Positions 1 through 11,877 of a stretch of 64,000 nucleotides of DNA are shown piece after piece (positions within the stretch are counted from its first letter, which is position 1; every line of letters begins with the position of its first letter). The position numbers and the translations under genes are program-made. The notes beneath the pieces are model-generated. The model did not search any database and was not told the DNA's origin. It saw only the letters and a list, made by a program, of their open reading frames with translations. Source of the DNA: JAKPQE01 sp041397845 (GTDB lineage Bacteria; Pseudomonadota; Alphaproteobacteria; Rhizobiales; JAKPQE01); assembly GCA_041397845.1 (NCBI GenBank), contig JAWKVW010000002.1:62001-126000 (forward strand). The letters are read 5' to 3'.

Positions 1-152
1 CGATCAGCCTCGTCGAGTGCTATCTGAAGGTCATGGAAGCGCCGGACTACGACCCGTTCCGCACGCTCGTGCATGTGCCGCTGTGGCGGCGGCAATGGGC
101 GCTCTGGCGGGCAGCGCGCAGGGCGCGCAAGGGTTGCCGCAAGGCGGCGTGA
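1..152 (+). CDS. Squalene/phytoene synthase family protein, C-terminal fragment
   Basis: An open frame enters from the left edge (frame beginning at base 3) and ends with TGA at 150-152, giving about 49 C-terminal residues. The visible tail has a Tyr-Asp-Pro-Phe-Arg stretch followed by a Trp/Arg-rich end (two WRRQW/LWRAAR-like clusters), which resembles the C-terminus of alphaproteobacterial squalene/phytoene synthase-like proteins that condense prenyl diphosphates. No catalytic DxxxD motif lies inside the window, so the assignment rests only on tail resemblance and on trmFO lying next to it convergently, 16 bases away. It could be another helical protein. Confidence 0.5.
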   Translation, partial: ISLVECYLKVMEAPDYDPFRTLVHVPLWRRQWALWRAARRARKGCRKAA

Positions 153-168
153 ATGCCGGCAGCCGTCC

Positions 169-1587
169 TCAGCCCCTGGCGGCGCCGAGGGCCGCGGACG
201 CCGTCAGCCAGTCCTCGATATCGGCAAGGGCGCGCACGGCCATCGCTTCCTTCTTGGTGATGCTCTTTGCCTTGCCGCGGAAGCGCTTGACGCCTTCGGG
301 GCGTTTCACCTCGACCGGCGGGAACAGGCCGAAGTTGATGTTCATCGGCTGGAAGCTGCGGGCGCCGCCGTTCTGGTCGACGAGATGGCCGCCGGTGATG
401 TGCGCAAGGATGGCGCCCATCGCGCTTGTCTCGGGCGGGGCGAGCGGCTCCCTGCCAAGGCGCTCGGCGGCGGCGAAGCGGCCGGCCATCAGGCCGACGG
501 CGGCGCTTTCGACATAGCCTTCGCAGCCGGTGATCTGGCCGGCAAAGCGCAGGCGCGGCTCGGCCTTCAGGCGCAGCGCACCATCGAGAAGGACAGGCGA
601 ATTGAGGAAGGTGTTGCGGTGAATGCCGCCGAGGCGGGCGAACTCGGCCTCGGCGAGGCCGGGAATGGTGCGGAAGATGCGCGCCTGCTCGCCATGCTTC
701 AGCTTGGTCTGGAAGCCGACCATGTTCCAGAGCGTGCCGAGGGCGTTGTCCTGGCGGAGCTGGACGACGGCATAGGGCTTCTCGCCGGGCTTGTGCTGGT
801 TGGTGAGGCCGATCGGCTTCATCGGTCCATGGCGCAGCGTCTCGCGGCCGCGCTCGGCCATCACCTCGATCGGCAGGCAGCCGTCGAAATAGGGCGTGTC
901 CTTCTCGAAGTCGCGGAACTCGGTCTTCTCGCCGGCGAGCAGGGCATCGATGAAGGCTTCATATTCATCGCGGTCGAGCGGCAGGTTGATGTAGTCGGCG
1001 CCGGTGCCGCCGGGGCCGGCCTTGTCGTAGCGCGACTGCATCCAGGCGATGCCCATGTCGACGCTCTCGCGGTGCACGACCGGGGCGATGGCATCGAAGA
1101 AGGCGAGCGAGCCGACGCCGGTCAGCTCGCCGATCGCCGACGACAGGGCAGGCGAGGTGAGCGGTCCGGTGGCGATGATCACCGACGACCAGTCGGCCGG
1201 CGGCAGGCCGGCGACCTCGCCGCGGGCGATGGTGACGAGCGGATGTTCGGCAAGGGCGCTGGTGATGGTCGCCGAAAAGGCGTCGCGGTCGACGGCAAGG
1301 GCGGCGCCGGCCGGGACGCGGTGGGCATCGCCCGCCTGCATCACCAGCGAGCCGGCGCGGCGCATCTCCTCATGCAGGAGACCGATGGCGCTTGCCGTGA
1401 CGTCGTCGGAGCGGAACGAATTGGAGCAGACGAGCTCGGCAAAGCCGTCGGTGCGGTGCGCCGGGGTCGTCGTTTCCGGCCGCATCTCGTGCAGCACGAC
1501 GGGGACGCCGGCGGAGGCGATCTGCCAGGCGGCTTCGGAGCCGGCAAGGCCGCCACCGACGATATGTACGGGATCTCTCTGGGTCAT
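169..1587 (-). CDS. trmFO: Methylenetetrahydrofolate-tRNA-(uracil-5-)-methyltransferase TrmFO
   Basis: Folate- and FAD-dependent enzyme that methylates U54 of the tRNA T-loop using methylenetetrahydrofolate; cytoplasmic. The 472-residue product has the usual length of the family. An N-terminal FAD-binding motif GGGLAGSEAA sits at residues 11-20, followed by HEMRP and a conserved CSNSFRS segment with Cys54, and a C-terminal GCEGYVESAAVG segment that closes the FAD site. The frame is intact. The ATG at 1585-1587 starts right at the FAD strand, as expected. The gene is transcribed convergently with the preceding fragment and stands alone. Identification is strong because several family signatures occur in the right order. 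Confidence 0.95.
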   Translation of the reverse strand: MTQRDPVHIVGGGLAGSEAAWQIASAGVPVVLHEMRPETTTPAHRTDGFAELVCSNSFRSDDVTASAIGLLHEEMRRAGSLVMQAGDAHRVPAGAALAVDRDAFSATITSALAEHPLVTIARGEVAGLPPADWSSVIIATGPLTSPALSSAIGELTGVGSLAFFDAIAPVVHRESVDMGIAWMQSRYDKAGPGGTGADYINLPLDRDEYEAFIDALLAGEKTEFRDFEKDTPYFDGCLPIEVMAERGRETLRHGPMKPIGLTNQHKPGEKPYAVVQLRQDNALGTLWNMVGFQTKLKHGEQARIFRTIPGLAEAEFARLGGIHRNTFLNSPVLLDGALRLKAEPRLRFAGQITGCEGYVESAAVGLMAGRFAAAERLGREPLAPPETSAMGAILAHITGGHLVDQNGGARSFQPMNINFGLFPPVEVKRPEGVKRFRGKAKSITKKEAMAVRALADIEDWLTASAALGAARG

Positions 1588-1719
1588 GGCCGGGGAAACT
1601 AGTTCGCCGGCGGCCGGGCATCAACGGCGAAGTTGACGGGCGCGCAATCCGGGCTTGGCCGGGGCGCCGCGATCGGCGATCATCGGCGCTTCGGCAGGGA
1701 CCACGGGAGGCAGCCGGGA

Positions 1720-2347
1720 ATGACGAAATCGCTCAGCGGCCTTTTTCTGGCGGCTCTGCTTGGCGGCTGCGCGGCGCAGAGCGCCGGCGGGCCCGGCGCC
1801 TGGTATGCCGGCCACAGCGTCGCCACGCCGCGCGGCGAACGGCTGATGGTCTGCCACGGCTATGGCTGCGAGCGGCGGGTGCCGCTGACGCTCTCGGGTG
1901 CCGATGTCGGCAAGCTCCGCTCCCTCATCGCGGCCGGCAGCGCCTCGCCGGCGGCGGAACGGAGGGCGGTCGGCACAGCGGTGCAGTGGTTCGAGCGCAA
2001 GACCCATGCGCTGCTCGGCGGCGCGCCGGACCGGTCGAAGACCGAGCCGTCGATGTCCGGCGTGCCCGGGCAGATGGACTGCGTCGACGAGGCAACCAAC
2101 ACGACGAGCCTGCTGATGCTCGCCTCGGCGCATGGTCTTCTCAAGCATCACAAGGTCGGAGCGCCGGCAGCGCGGCTTCTTCCTCGACGGGCGCTATCCG
2201 CATGTGACGGCGGTGCTCGTCGAGAAGGGCGGCGTGCCCTACGCGATCGACTCCTGGCCGGGACCGAACGGCGCCACGCCGGAAATCAAGACGCTCGACG
2301 CATGGTTCGCGAGCTGGTCGTCCGGCGGGCCGGCCGGCGAGAGCTGA
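1720..2347 (+). CDS. Putative lipoprotein of unknown function, one frameshift
   Basis: No known family was recognised. The product starts with Lys and hydrophobic residues and a lipobox-like LLGGC (Cys about residue 16), so it is probably an outer-membrane or periplasmic lipoprotein. The body carries paired cysteines (MVCHGYGCERR) and a conserved-looking QMDCVDEATNTTSLL segment. The frame beginning at ATG 1720 (after GGGAGGCAGCCGGGA) is lost near 2150-2160; continuing in the third frame restores a sensible tail (GFFLDGRYPHVTAVLVE) that ends at 2347. One missing base would join the halves into roughly 208 residues. Similar hypothetical proteins are common in Rhizobiales, but no function can be given. 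Confidence 0.65.
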
Positions 2348-2352
2348 GCGGC

Positions 2353-2396
2353 AAAAAAAGCGCCCGAGAGCCACAAGGCTCCGGGCGCAAATTTCT
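2353..2396. terminator. Bidirectional Rho-independent terminator
   Basis: A hairpin with arms around 2360-2371 and 2377-2388 (GCGCCCG...CGGGCGC with one bulged base) is flanked by seven A on the left and ATTT on the right. It sits between the end of the lipoprotein gene and the convergent DUF1127 gene, so it can serve both. Confidence 0.7.
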
Positions 2397-2445
2397 CGTC
2401 CGGGAGGAAGAGGGACGAGGGATACCGAAGAGAACCGGCTGCGCC

Positions 2446-2601
2446 TCACCAATGGGAGGTGCGGCGGGCCACCGAAGGGATTTCGGAACGCATCAGGCCG
2501 ATGTCGTGCAGTTCGAGATCGGACAGGCGCTCAAGCTGGGTCATCGTCGAGCGATAGGTGCGCCAGCGATTGAAGGCATCGAAGAAGAAGGGAAGTTTCA
2601 T
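2446..2601 (-). CDS. DUF1127 domain mini-protein
   Basis: A 51-residue protein with a Phe-rich start and the DUF1127 signature of Arg-rich helix, then LSDLELHDIGL and a basic Arg-Arg tail. DUF1127 proteins are small alphaproteobacterial proteins, some linked to RNA turnover or phosphate and carbon control. The start at 2599-2601 was chosen over an upstream ATG because GGAG lies about nine bases before it and the signature begins there. Single gene, convergent with the lipoprotein. Role here unknown; family call firm. Confidence 0.85.
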   Translation of the reverse strand: MKLPFFFDAFNRWRTYRSTMTQLERLSDLELHDIGLMRSEIPSVARRTSHW

Positions 2602-3125
2602 CGTCGTCACTCCGCATTGCGGAAAAGGGGGAGGCGCGTCGCCGCGCCGATGACGGGAAGATATGCGATGAGGCATGCGTCAGGCAGGGGGGCAAGCGCA
2701 TGTCTGAAATGCCGGCCATGCATGGCAAGCTACGGATTTCGTTAATGAAATTCTAATTTTCCGGACACGGAAAAGGCATTGTTCCGGCACCTTTTCGCCA
2801 CAAATTCCGGCGACGAAAAGAAAACAGGCGCCATGACGCGTTTTGGTAATAAATGGAATTTCCTTGATGGAATTCTGAAATTATTGCAAGCGAAGCGACG
2901 GGACGGCAAGGAGTCTTGGCCTTGCCGCGCCACCGGCCACCCTCGGGCAATGCCGGCCAGGGCCGGGCAATCCGTGAACGCCTGGGTAACCCTGGCAGCA
3001 AACAGTCGCGCCGGCATTGGGGCCGATCAGCGGCGGAGGGCGCCTCGGGCGGCGTTTTGCGCGACCGGCCAGCGGTTGCCTGCTGCCGGACCGCGCGCCT
3101 GCGCTGTCGGGCAAGTCACCGCCGG
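2602..3125. other. Intergenic region without a convincing gene
   Basis: The 524 bases between the DUF1127 gene and the uvrA end hold no open frame with family character. The stretch 2740-2890 is richer in A/T than its surroundings and contains a perfect short hairpin TTTTCCG-GACA-CGGAAAA at 2757-2774, upstream of the DUF1127 gene, probably part of its leader or promoter. A 116-codon plus frame over 2779-3129 has no recognisable features and is not called. Confidence 0.5.
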
Positions 3126-6038
<2,913 letters not shown>

Positions 6039-6257
6039 CGCGCAGTTGTTCCAGCCTGCAAGGGAAACAGATGAATGGACCACCGCGCGGGCGCGAAGGC
6101 CGGTCGTTGCCGCTCTCCATGTAGGTCGGGCGACGCGGCTTTCCATGCGCCATCAGGCGCGCCGTCGCAATAGCCGACCGCCCGCCGCAATCGCTGCGGC
6201 GAGGATAAAAGCGCTTCGGAACTGGCGGGGAAGCGTTCCGGAATCGGTTAATAGCAG

Positions 6258-6272
6258 GAACATATAATGAAC
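6258..6272. promoter_or_regulatory. LexA (SOS) box, uvrA side
   Basis: GAAC-ATATAAT-GAAC is an exact match to the alphaproteobacterial LexA box GAAC-N7-GAAC (read as GTTC-N7-GTTC on the other strand). It lies 220 bases upstream of uvrA in the divergent uvrA/ssb spacer. LexA repression with SOS induction of uvrA is the inferred role. Confidence 0.75.
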
Positions 6273-6425
6273 AATTGCATTTGCCAACCGCGATTTTCAT
6301 CGGATGTCTGATCGCGGGTGCCGCCTTTCGGGGCGTTCCGGCAGCGGCATCAGATACAAACGGCGGCGGGTCGAAGATTTCGCAGCTTGCTCGAGGGGGT
6401 TGCGCAAAGGTGTTTAGGGTGATAG

Positions 6426-6440
6426 GAACAAAAACGGAAC
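6426..6440. promoter_or_regulatory. LexA (SOS) box, ssb side
   Basis: A second exact GAAC-AAAAACG-GAAC copy, about 135 bases upstream of the ssb start. Two exact copies in one 536-base divergent spacer between two classic SOS genes make chance occurrence unlikely. The rest of the spacer (6039-6574) shows no gene. Confidence 0.75.
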
Positions 6441-6574
6441 ATGATTTGTGACCGTTCTGATTTCCCGCAGAGTTCGGGCACCCTGTGGAAAACGCGGCCG
6501 CAATCGTGTCGCCGGCACCGCTGGCGGGGTAGTGTGCGGCGACACGAAATCAAAACGAACGAGAGGCGAGTAGC

Positions 6575-7102
6575 ATGTCGGGTAGCGTCAACAAGGTCAT
6601 TCTGGTCGGCAATCTCGGGGCCGATCCGGAAATCCGGCGGACCCAGGACGGGCGGCCGATCGCCAATCTGAGAATCGCGACCTCGGAGCGCTGGCGCGAC
6701 CGCAACAGCGGCGAGCAGCGCGAGAAGACCGAGTGGCACCGGGTGGTGATCTTCAATGAGGGCCTTTGCCGGGTCGCCGAGCAGTATCTGAAGAAGGGCG
6801 CCAAGGTCTATATCGAGGGTCAGCTCCAGACGCGCGAATGGGAAGACCAGTCCGGGCAGAAGCGGTATTCGACCGAGGTCGTGCTGCAAGGCTTCAACAG
6901 CGTGCTGACGATGCTCGACGGCCGCGGCCAGGGCGGCGGCTCCTATGGTGATTCGGCCGGCGGCGGTTATGGCGGCGGCGGGTCCGATTTCGGTCGTTCA
7001 AGCCCGATGGAGCGCCGGTCCGGCGCGGATCAGGGTCGCGGCGGCGGCGGTGGTGCCGGCGGCGGCTTCGGCGGCGACATGGACGACGAAATTCCGTTCT
7101 GA
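6575..7102 (+). CDS. ssb: Single-stranded DNA-binding protein
   Basis: SSB coats single-stranded DNA in replication, recombination and repair. The 175-residue product begins MSGSVNKVILVGNLG, carries the OB-fold with TEWHRVVIFNEG and VYIEGQLQTREWEDQ over residues 1-110, then a Gly-rich flexible linker and the acidic tip DDEIPF that docks partner proteins. Length and domain order are normal and the frame is intact. It is divergent from uvrA, an arrangement also known from other Proteobacteria, with LexA boxes between them. Confidence 0.97.
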   Translation: MSGSVNKVILVGNLGADPEIRRTQDGRPIANLRIATSERWRDRNSGEQREKTEWHRVVIFNEGLCRVAEQYLKKGAKVYIEGQLQTREWEDQSGQKRYSTEVVLQGFNSVLTMLDGRGQGGGSYGDSAGGGYGGGGSDFGRSSPMERRSGADQGRGGGGGAGGGFGGDMDDEIPF

Positions 7103-7279
7103 TCGGCGGCTGATGCGGCAGGCTGCCTGCCGGGCTGCCCATCTGTGCAGGTGCCGGAGCCTGTGCGTTGCGATGGACTGGCGGCGACGGGGCGGCGCCA
7201 GTCGGGCGGCGGCTGCTGTGTGTTGCAGCGCAGGATTCCGGCGGTCAGGCTGGGTCGGTCCGGCGCGGCGGCGGGGCGT

Positions 7280-8022
7280 TCAGCGCTGGAGTTGCTGCCA
7301 TTCGAGTTGCCGCTGCTCCTCGATATCCGGCCAGACGGTCGTCAGGCAGGTGTCGTCGTGGCGGCGGCCGGGATAGACCGAGAGGATGGTGACGCGGATA
7401 CGGCCGAGGCGTTCCCAGCGGGGCAGGGCGATGCGTTGTTCCCCTCGGCGGTCGGCGAGCGTCGTCTCGAGGCGGGTGCCGTTTGCCGTCACGATGCGGA
7501 TGCGGCGGGCGCGGTTGTTGTCGGCAAAAGTTGCGGCCGATTTCTGGTAGCCGTTGGCGATGATGATGGTGCGGACGGGCAGGGCCGGACGCGGCTCGAC
7601 GGTGACCCATTCGCCGACACCGGTGCCGGCTCTGCCTTCGCACCATGCGTCCTTGGTGCCGCCGGCGTAGGAGAGGCGGGCCGCGTCATAGCGGTTTTTG
7701 CCGGCGGGCGGCGGGGCGGAACTGGCGCAATGGGTGAGCGCCGTCGATCAGCTCGGTGGCAATGTCGACGTTGCGGCATTCGCCGGCGCCATGCCGAGCC
7801 GGCGGCTATTGCTGAGGCGACGGCAAGGGCCGCGAGCAGGCGCGCATACGGCAAGTCTGTCCGAAGTCGGCGGATGCCGGTTGTTGTGGCAGGTGCGTCG
7901 GGGCCTGCGGCGCGACGCATGGCGGTTTTCGTCCGGGGAGGGGTCGCCGACGGAGGGGCAATCTCCGACTGGCGGGCGGTTTCCGGCAAGCGGATTGTGG
8001 TCTGGTCGCGGGGCACGGGCAC
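7280..8022 (-). CDS. Secreted protein with NADase-type glycan-binding (discoidin-like) domain, frameshifted
   Basis: Reading the minus strand gives an N-terminal hydrophobic segment ending AIAAGSAWA (signal peptide), then, after a one-base shift, AGECRNVDIATELIDG, and, after a second shift near 7720, a well-formed domain with KDAWCEGRAGTGVGEWVT, IIIANGYQKSAATFADNNR and QRIALPRWERLGRIRVTIL ending at 7280. The EG.G.GIGEW plus NGYQKS plus NNR pattern is typical of the NADase-type glycan-binding domain, seen in secreted proteins and toxins of many bacteria. No enzymatic domain is visible, so a binding or envelope role is inferred. The start is uncertain (ATG at 8022 or at 7920). Convergent with ssb. 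Confidence 0.65.
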
Positions 8023-8259
8023 TCTCCTTGACTGGCGTTCCAGCGAGGATGTGGACCCCTCGGGGGCGGTTCTGCGGTCCGTGCGAAATTGGCGGCGAAG
8101 CGGGGCGGGCCCGGGCAGCGGGCTGGCAGTGGAGGCGGGAGGCCTTACCTGCCTGGGTGCGGCGCCATTGTGGCCGGCCGGGCAGACGTCCGAGGTCCTT
8201 CGGTCTGGCAGGCCGTTGTGCCGGGGGTGCCGACTATCCGGAGCGGGTCCGTTGTCGTT

Positions 8260-9231
8260 TCAGTGGTCGTCCGGGTCGCCGGCCGTCGCTGCAGCAATTT
8301 CGCTCGCGACGGCCTCGGCGTGGTCGCTGGTCGACTGGACCTCGATATAAAGCCGCGTCACCTCGGGGAAGAGGCCCTTGATCGCGACCTCGAGCGCATA
8401 GATGGCGTCCTCGACCTTGCCGGCGGTCAGGTTGTCCTCGAAGTCGAGAGAAAGGGCGACCAGCACCTCGCTCGGGCCGAGATGCATGGTGCGCAGCTCG
8501 TTCATGGCGCGCACGGTCGGCGTTGCGGCGACCAGCCCCTCGACGGCGGAGATCAGTTTCGGGCTGGCGGCTTCGCCGATGAGCAGGCCCTTGGTCTCGA
8601 TTGCGAGCAGCACGGCGGTTGCCGCGAGGATCAGGCCGATGACGACCGACGCGGCGCCGTCGACCCAGGCAAGGCCCGACCATTCTGCAAGGGCGATGCC
8701 GGCAAAGGCGACGATGAGGCCGAGCATGGCGGCGGTATCTTCGAACAGCACGGTGAAAATCGTCGGGTCCTTGCTGTCGCGGATGGCCGAGACGAGGCTC
8801 GCCTTGCCCTTGTCGGTCTGGAATTCGCGGAAGGCGACGAGCCAGGCGGCGCCCTCGAACAGGAATGCGGCGCCGAGGACGAGGAAGTTGACGAAGGCGT
8901 CGGCGACGGGGTGCGGCTCGATGATCTTGATGACGCCCTCGTAGATCGAGACGCCGGCGCCGACGGCGAAGATGAGGATGGCGACGACGAAGGCCCAGAA
9001 ATAGATCTCACGGCCATAGCCAAAGGGATGGGTGGCGTCGGCCGGGCGGCTGGCGCGGGCCATGCCGTAAAGAAGAAGGCCCTGGTTGCCGGTGTCGACG
9101 AGGGAGTGGATGCCCTCGGAGAGCATGGCCGAGGAGCCGGTCCAGGCCGCGGCGGCAAACTTGGTGATGGCGATCAGCGTGTTGCCGGCGAGGGCGGCGA
9201 AAATCACTTTCTTCGAAGAGCCGTTTTTCAA
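8260..9231 (-). CDS. Cation diffusion facilitator (CDF/ZnT9-like) transporter
   Basis: Inner-membrane metal/proton antiporter of the CDF family, 323 residues. Several membrane segments alternate with loops; the HSLVDTGNQ motif in helix 2 supplies the HxxxD metal site and a second acidic site lies in LFEDTAAM in helix 5. The DTGNQ pattern and the E/D second site resemble the SLC30A9 (ZnT9)-like branch rather than classic FieF. A C-terminal cytoplasmic domain (residues about 230-310) follows. It starts 13 bases after the chrA stop, so the two probably form an operon. The metal cannot be told from sequence. Confidence 0.85.
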   Translation of the reverse strand: MKNGSSKKVIFAALAGNTLIAITKFAAAAWTGSSAMLSEGIHSLVDTGNQGLLLYGMARASRPADATHPFGYGREIYFWAFVVAILIFAVGAGVSIYEGVIKIIEPHPVADAFVNFLVLGAAFLFEGAAWLVAFREFQTDKGKASLVSAIRDSKDPTIFTVLFEDTAAMLGLIVAFAGIALAEWSGLAWVDGAASVVIGLILAATAVLLAIETKGLLIGEAASPKLISAVEGLVAATPTVRAMNELRTMHLGPSEVLVALSLDFEDNLTAGKVEDAIYALEVAIKGLFPEVTRLYIEVQSTSDHAEAVASEIAAATAGDPDDH

Positions 9232-9244
9232 AACGAGATGTTCC

Positions 9245-10552
9245 TTACGTCAGCATCGATGCGGCGCCGAGTGCGGCGCTGAGGGCGAGAACCCGGGCGA
9301 CGCCCCAGTGGCGGCCGATGAGCAGGAACGCGGCGAGCACGGCGATAACGACGACGCGAGGATCGAGACTCGCGAGCTCCGGTTCCTGCAACACCAGCGG
9401 ACCGTAGCGCGCCACGGCGACCTCGGTAAAGAACACATGCAGGCCGAACCAGACGGCGAGATTGAGAATGACGCCGACGACGGCGGCGGTGATGGCGGAA
9501 AGGGCGCCGCGGAGGCGCGGCGCGGCGGCGATGCGCTCGACATAGGGTGCGCCGGCGAAAATCCAGAGAAAGCACGGCGCAAAGGTTGCCCAGAGGGTGA
9601 CCGCGGCGGCGGCCAGGCCAAGGCCGATGCCGCCGGCATGCCAGCCGGCAAGGAAGCCGACGAATTCGGTGACGAGGATCAGTGGCCCCGGCGTCGTTTC
9701 GGCAAGGCCGAGGCCGTCCATCATTTCGCCGGCGCCGAGCCAGCCATAGTGTCCGACGACGTCCTGGGCCATGTAGGCAAGGACGGCGTAGGCGCCGCCA
9801 AAAGTGACGATGGCGAGCTTTGAAAAGAAGAGGCCGATCGTCGGCAGGATTGTGTCCGCGCCGAGAATGCCGACGGCAATGAGCGGCAACCACCAGACGG
9901 CGAGCCAGATGGCGACGGTGCGGAGCGTGCCGGCGAGGCCGGCCTTCGGCGCCGCCGCTTCGGCGCGTGTTGTCTGATGAACGGCGGGTGCCGCGCCGCC
10001 GCGCAAAAGGCCGGCAAGGCCGGCGAGGGCGACAATCAGCGGAAACGGCACGGCAAAGAAGAAAATGAGGATGAAGGAGAGGGCTGCGATCAGCCAGTGG
10101 AACGGCTCTGCCAGCGCGCGGCGGGCGACGCGGATGAGCGCCTCGATCACAACGACCGAGACGGCCGCCTTGACGCCGAGGAAGAGCGCAGCGACGAGCG
10201 GCACCTCCCCAAGCGCCGCATAAAGCACGGCGAGGGCAAGCACGACGGCGGCGCCGGGCAGGACGAAGAGCAGGCCGGCGACGAGGCCTCCGGCCGTGCC
10301 GTGCAGGCGCCAGCCGGAATAGGTGGCAAGCTGCATCGCCTCCGGGCCGGGCAACAGCATGCAGAAGGCGAGGGCGTCGAGATATTGCCGCTCGCTGAGC
10401 CAGCGGCGCTCATCGACGATTTCGCGATGCATCAGCGCGATCTGGGCGGCCGGTCCGCCGAACGAGAGAATTCCGATGCGGCCAAAGACGCGGGCGGCGG
10501 CCGGCAGCGAAGGGGTGTCGGCGGGCGTTGCGGCGTCGGTGGCGGCTTTCAT
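9245..10552 (-). CDS. chrA: Chromate transporter ChrA (bidomain)
   Basis: CHR-family anion transporter that exports chromate. The 435-residue product has two homologous halves, each with the hallmark FGGPAAQIALMH (first) and FGGAYAVLAYM (second) segments, LLPGPEAMQLATY and ETTPGPLILVTEFVGF, and about ten membrane helices; bidomain proteins of 400-450 residues are the long ChrA type. The ATG at 10550-10552 was preferred to an upstream start because the ChrA N-terminus begins shortly after and GGAAAAG lies before it. Upstream of the CDF gene in the same operon. Actual substrate could differ from chromate. Confidence 0.9.
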   Translation of the reverse strand: MKAATDAATPADTPSLPAAARVFGRIGILSFGGPAAQIALMHREIVDERRWLSERQYLDALAFCMLLPGPEAMQLATYSGWRLHGTAGGLVAGLLFVLPGAAVVLALAVLYAALGEVPLVAALFLGVKAAVSVVVIEALIRVARRALAEPFHWLIAALSFILIFFFAVPFPLIVALAGLAGLLRGGAAPAVHQTTRAEAAAPKAGLAGTLRTVAIWLAVWWLPLIAVGILGADTILPTIGLFFSKLAIVTFGGAYAVLAYMAQDVVGHYGWLGAGEMMDGLGLAETTPGPLILVTEFVGFLAGWHAGGIGLGLAAAAVTLWATFAPCFLWIFAGAPYVERIAAAPRLRGALSAITAAVVGVILNLAVWFGLHVFFTEVAVARYGPLVLQEPELASLDPRVVVIAVLAAFLLIGRHWGVARVLALSAALGAASMLT

Positions 10553-10801
10553 CGGTGTGAACTTTTCCTGGCCGATCCGGCAACTGCGGCAAGCTGAATT
10601 ATCCAGCGGCACACTCGGGCGCCACCGGGAGGGCCTGAGGATGGCCGCTCGCGGCGAGCATCGCCAGCAGAGATGACAGATCCGCGACAGCGGGGCGCCC
10701 AGATCGCCGAAAACGGCAAATAGCGGGGTTGACGCGCGGCCGGGAATCCGCACAGCTTGCAAGAGGGGGCGGCAGGCATATCGGGTTTGACACCTGCGAT
10801 A

Positions 10802-10819
10802 TTTTCACATATTCGAAAA
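10802..10819. promoter_or_regulatory. Possible operator in the chrA/RND divergent spacer
   Basis: An inverted repeat TTTTC-N8-GAAAA in an A/T-rich pocket 28 bases before the RND adaptor start. Its place suits a repressor site for the efflux operon. Only weak evidence. Confidence 0.25.
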
Positions 10820-10846
10820 CACGCAAGTAAACCTGCGAGGTCGTTC

Positions 10847-11860
10847 ATGCTCCGGAATTCTTCCCTCAGGCTCGCCGCTCTGGCGGCGCTGTTCTCGTCC
10901 GTGATGGCCGGCGCGGCTGTGGCCGCCGACGGCGATTTCGTCGTGGAAGCGAGCGAAGTCGAGGATATCAAGGCGGTCTATGCGACCGTGCAGGCGGCCG
11001 ACGTCATTGCGGCGCGGGCGCGGATCTCGGGTACGGTTGCCTCGCTCGAGGTCGACGAGGGCAGCGAAGTCGAGGGCGGCGCGGTGATCGCGGTGGTCGG
11101 CGACCCGAAGCTGGCGCTGCAGATCGAGGCGGTCGACGCGGCGATCAAGGCGCTGAAGTCGGAAGTGGCGAACGCCCAGCTCGACCGCGACCGGACCAAG
11201 CAGCTTTTCGACCGGGGCACCGTTGCCAAGGCGCGGCTCGACCAGGTCGAGACGGCGCTCGACGTTGCGGCCAACAACCTGAAGGCCAAGGAAGCCGAGA
11301 AGTCGGTGATCAGCCAGCAGATGAGCGAGGGCCAGGTGCTGGCACCGGGTCGCGGGCGCGTGCTCAGCGTGCCGGTGACCACGGGCAGCGTCGTGATGCC
11401 GGGCGAGACGATCGCGACCATCGCCACCAACAGCTACCTGCTGCGGCTCGAGCTGCCGGAGCGGCATGCCCGCTTCGTCAAGGTCGGCGACAAGGTGATG
11501 GTCGGCAAGCGCGGCCTGTCGCGCGGCGACGGCGGCACGACGGAAGGCGAACTCGTCCAGGTCTATCCGGAACTGCAGAGCGGTCGCGTCGTCGCCGATG
11601 CCCGGGTTGAGGGGCTTGGCGACTATTTCGTCGGCGAGCGGGCGCTCGTCTGGATCGCCGCCGGCAAGCGCCGCACGATGCTGGTGCCGACCGAATACAC
11701 CTTCACCCGCTATGGCATCGATTATGTGCGCGTTGCCCACGAGGGCGGCGAGCCGACCGACGTGGTCGTCCAGCTCGGCCATCCGCGCCTCGGCGACGGC
11801 GCCGCCCAAATCGAAGTGCTGGCCGGCATCAAGGCCGGCGATCACCTGGTCAAGCCGTAA
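10847..11860 (+). CDS. RND efflux periplasmic adaptor (membrane fusion protein)
   Basis: Periplasmic adaptor subunit that links an inner-membrane RND pump to the outer membrane. A signal peptide ends at AGAAVAA (about residue 27). A barrel-sandwich lipoyl half-motif (ISGTVASLEVDEGSEVEGG), a coiled-coil hairpin around residues 95-150, the second lipoyl half (VLAPGRGRVLSVPVTTGS) and a beta-barrel domain follow, for 337 residues. ATG 10847 starts directly before the signal peptide; an upstream in-frame start would add 30 unlikely residues. The permease begins 17 bases downstream, forming a two-gene operon without an outer-membrane channel gene. Confidence 0.9.
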   Translation: MLRNSSLRLAALAALFSSVMAGAAVAADGDFVVEASEVEDIKAVYATVQAADVIAARARISGTVASLEVDEGSEVEGGAVIAVVGDPKLALQIEAVDAAIKALKSEVANAQLDRDRTKQLFDRGTVAKARLDQVETALDVAANNLKAKEAEKSVISQQMSEGQVLAPGRGRVLSVPVTTGSVVMPGETIATIATNSYLLRLELPERHARFVKVGDKVMVGKRGLSRGDGGTTEGELVQVYPELQSGRVVADARVEGLGDYFVGERALVWIAAGKRRTMLVPTEYTFTRYGIDYVRVAHEGGEPTDVVVQLGHPRLGDGAAQIEVLAGIKAGDHLVKP

Positions 11861-11877
11861 CGGCGGGGAAGGCGAAG

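Noticed and set aside
7145..8350. A 401-codon plus-strand frame
   Set aside because: It is antisense to the NADase-type domain protein, whose minus-strand motifs are clear; the plus product is low-complexity Gly/Arg-rich.
10757..10846. Upstream in-frame start of the first RND adaptor
   Set aside because: It would put 30 residues before an otherwise normal signal peptide.
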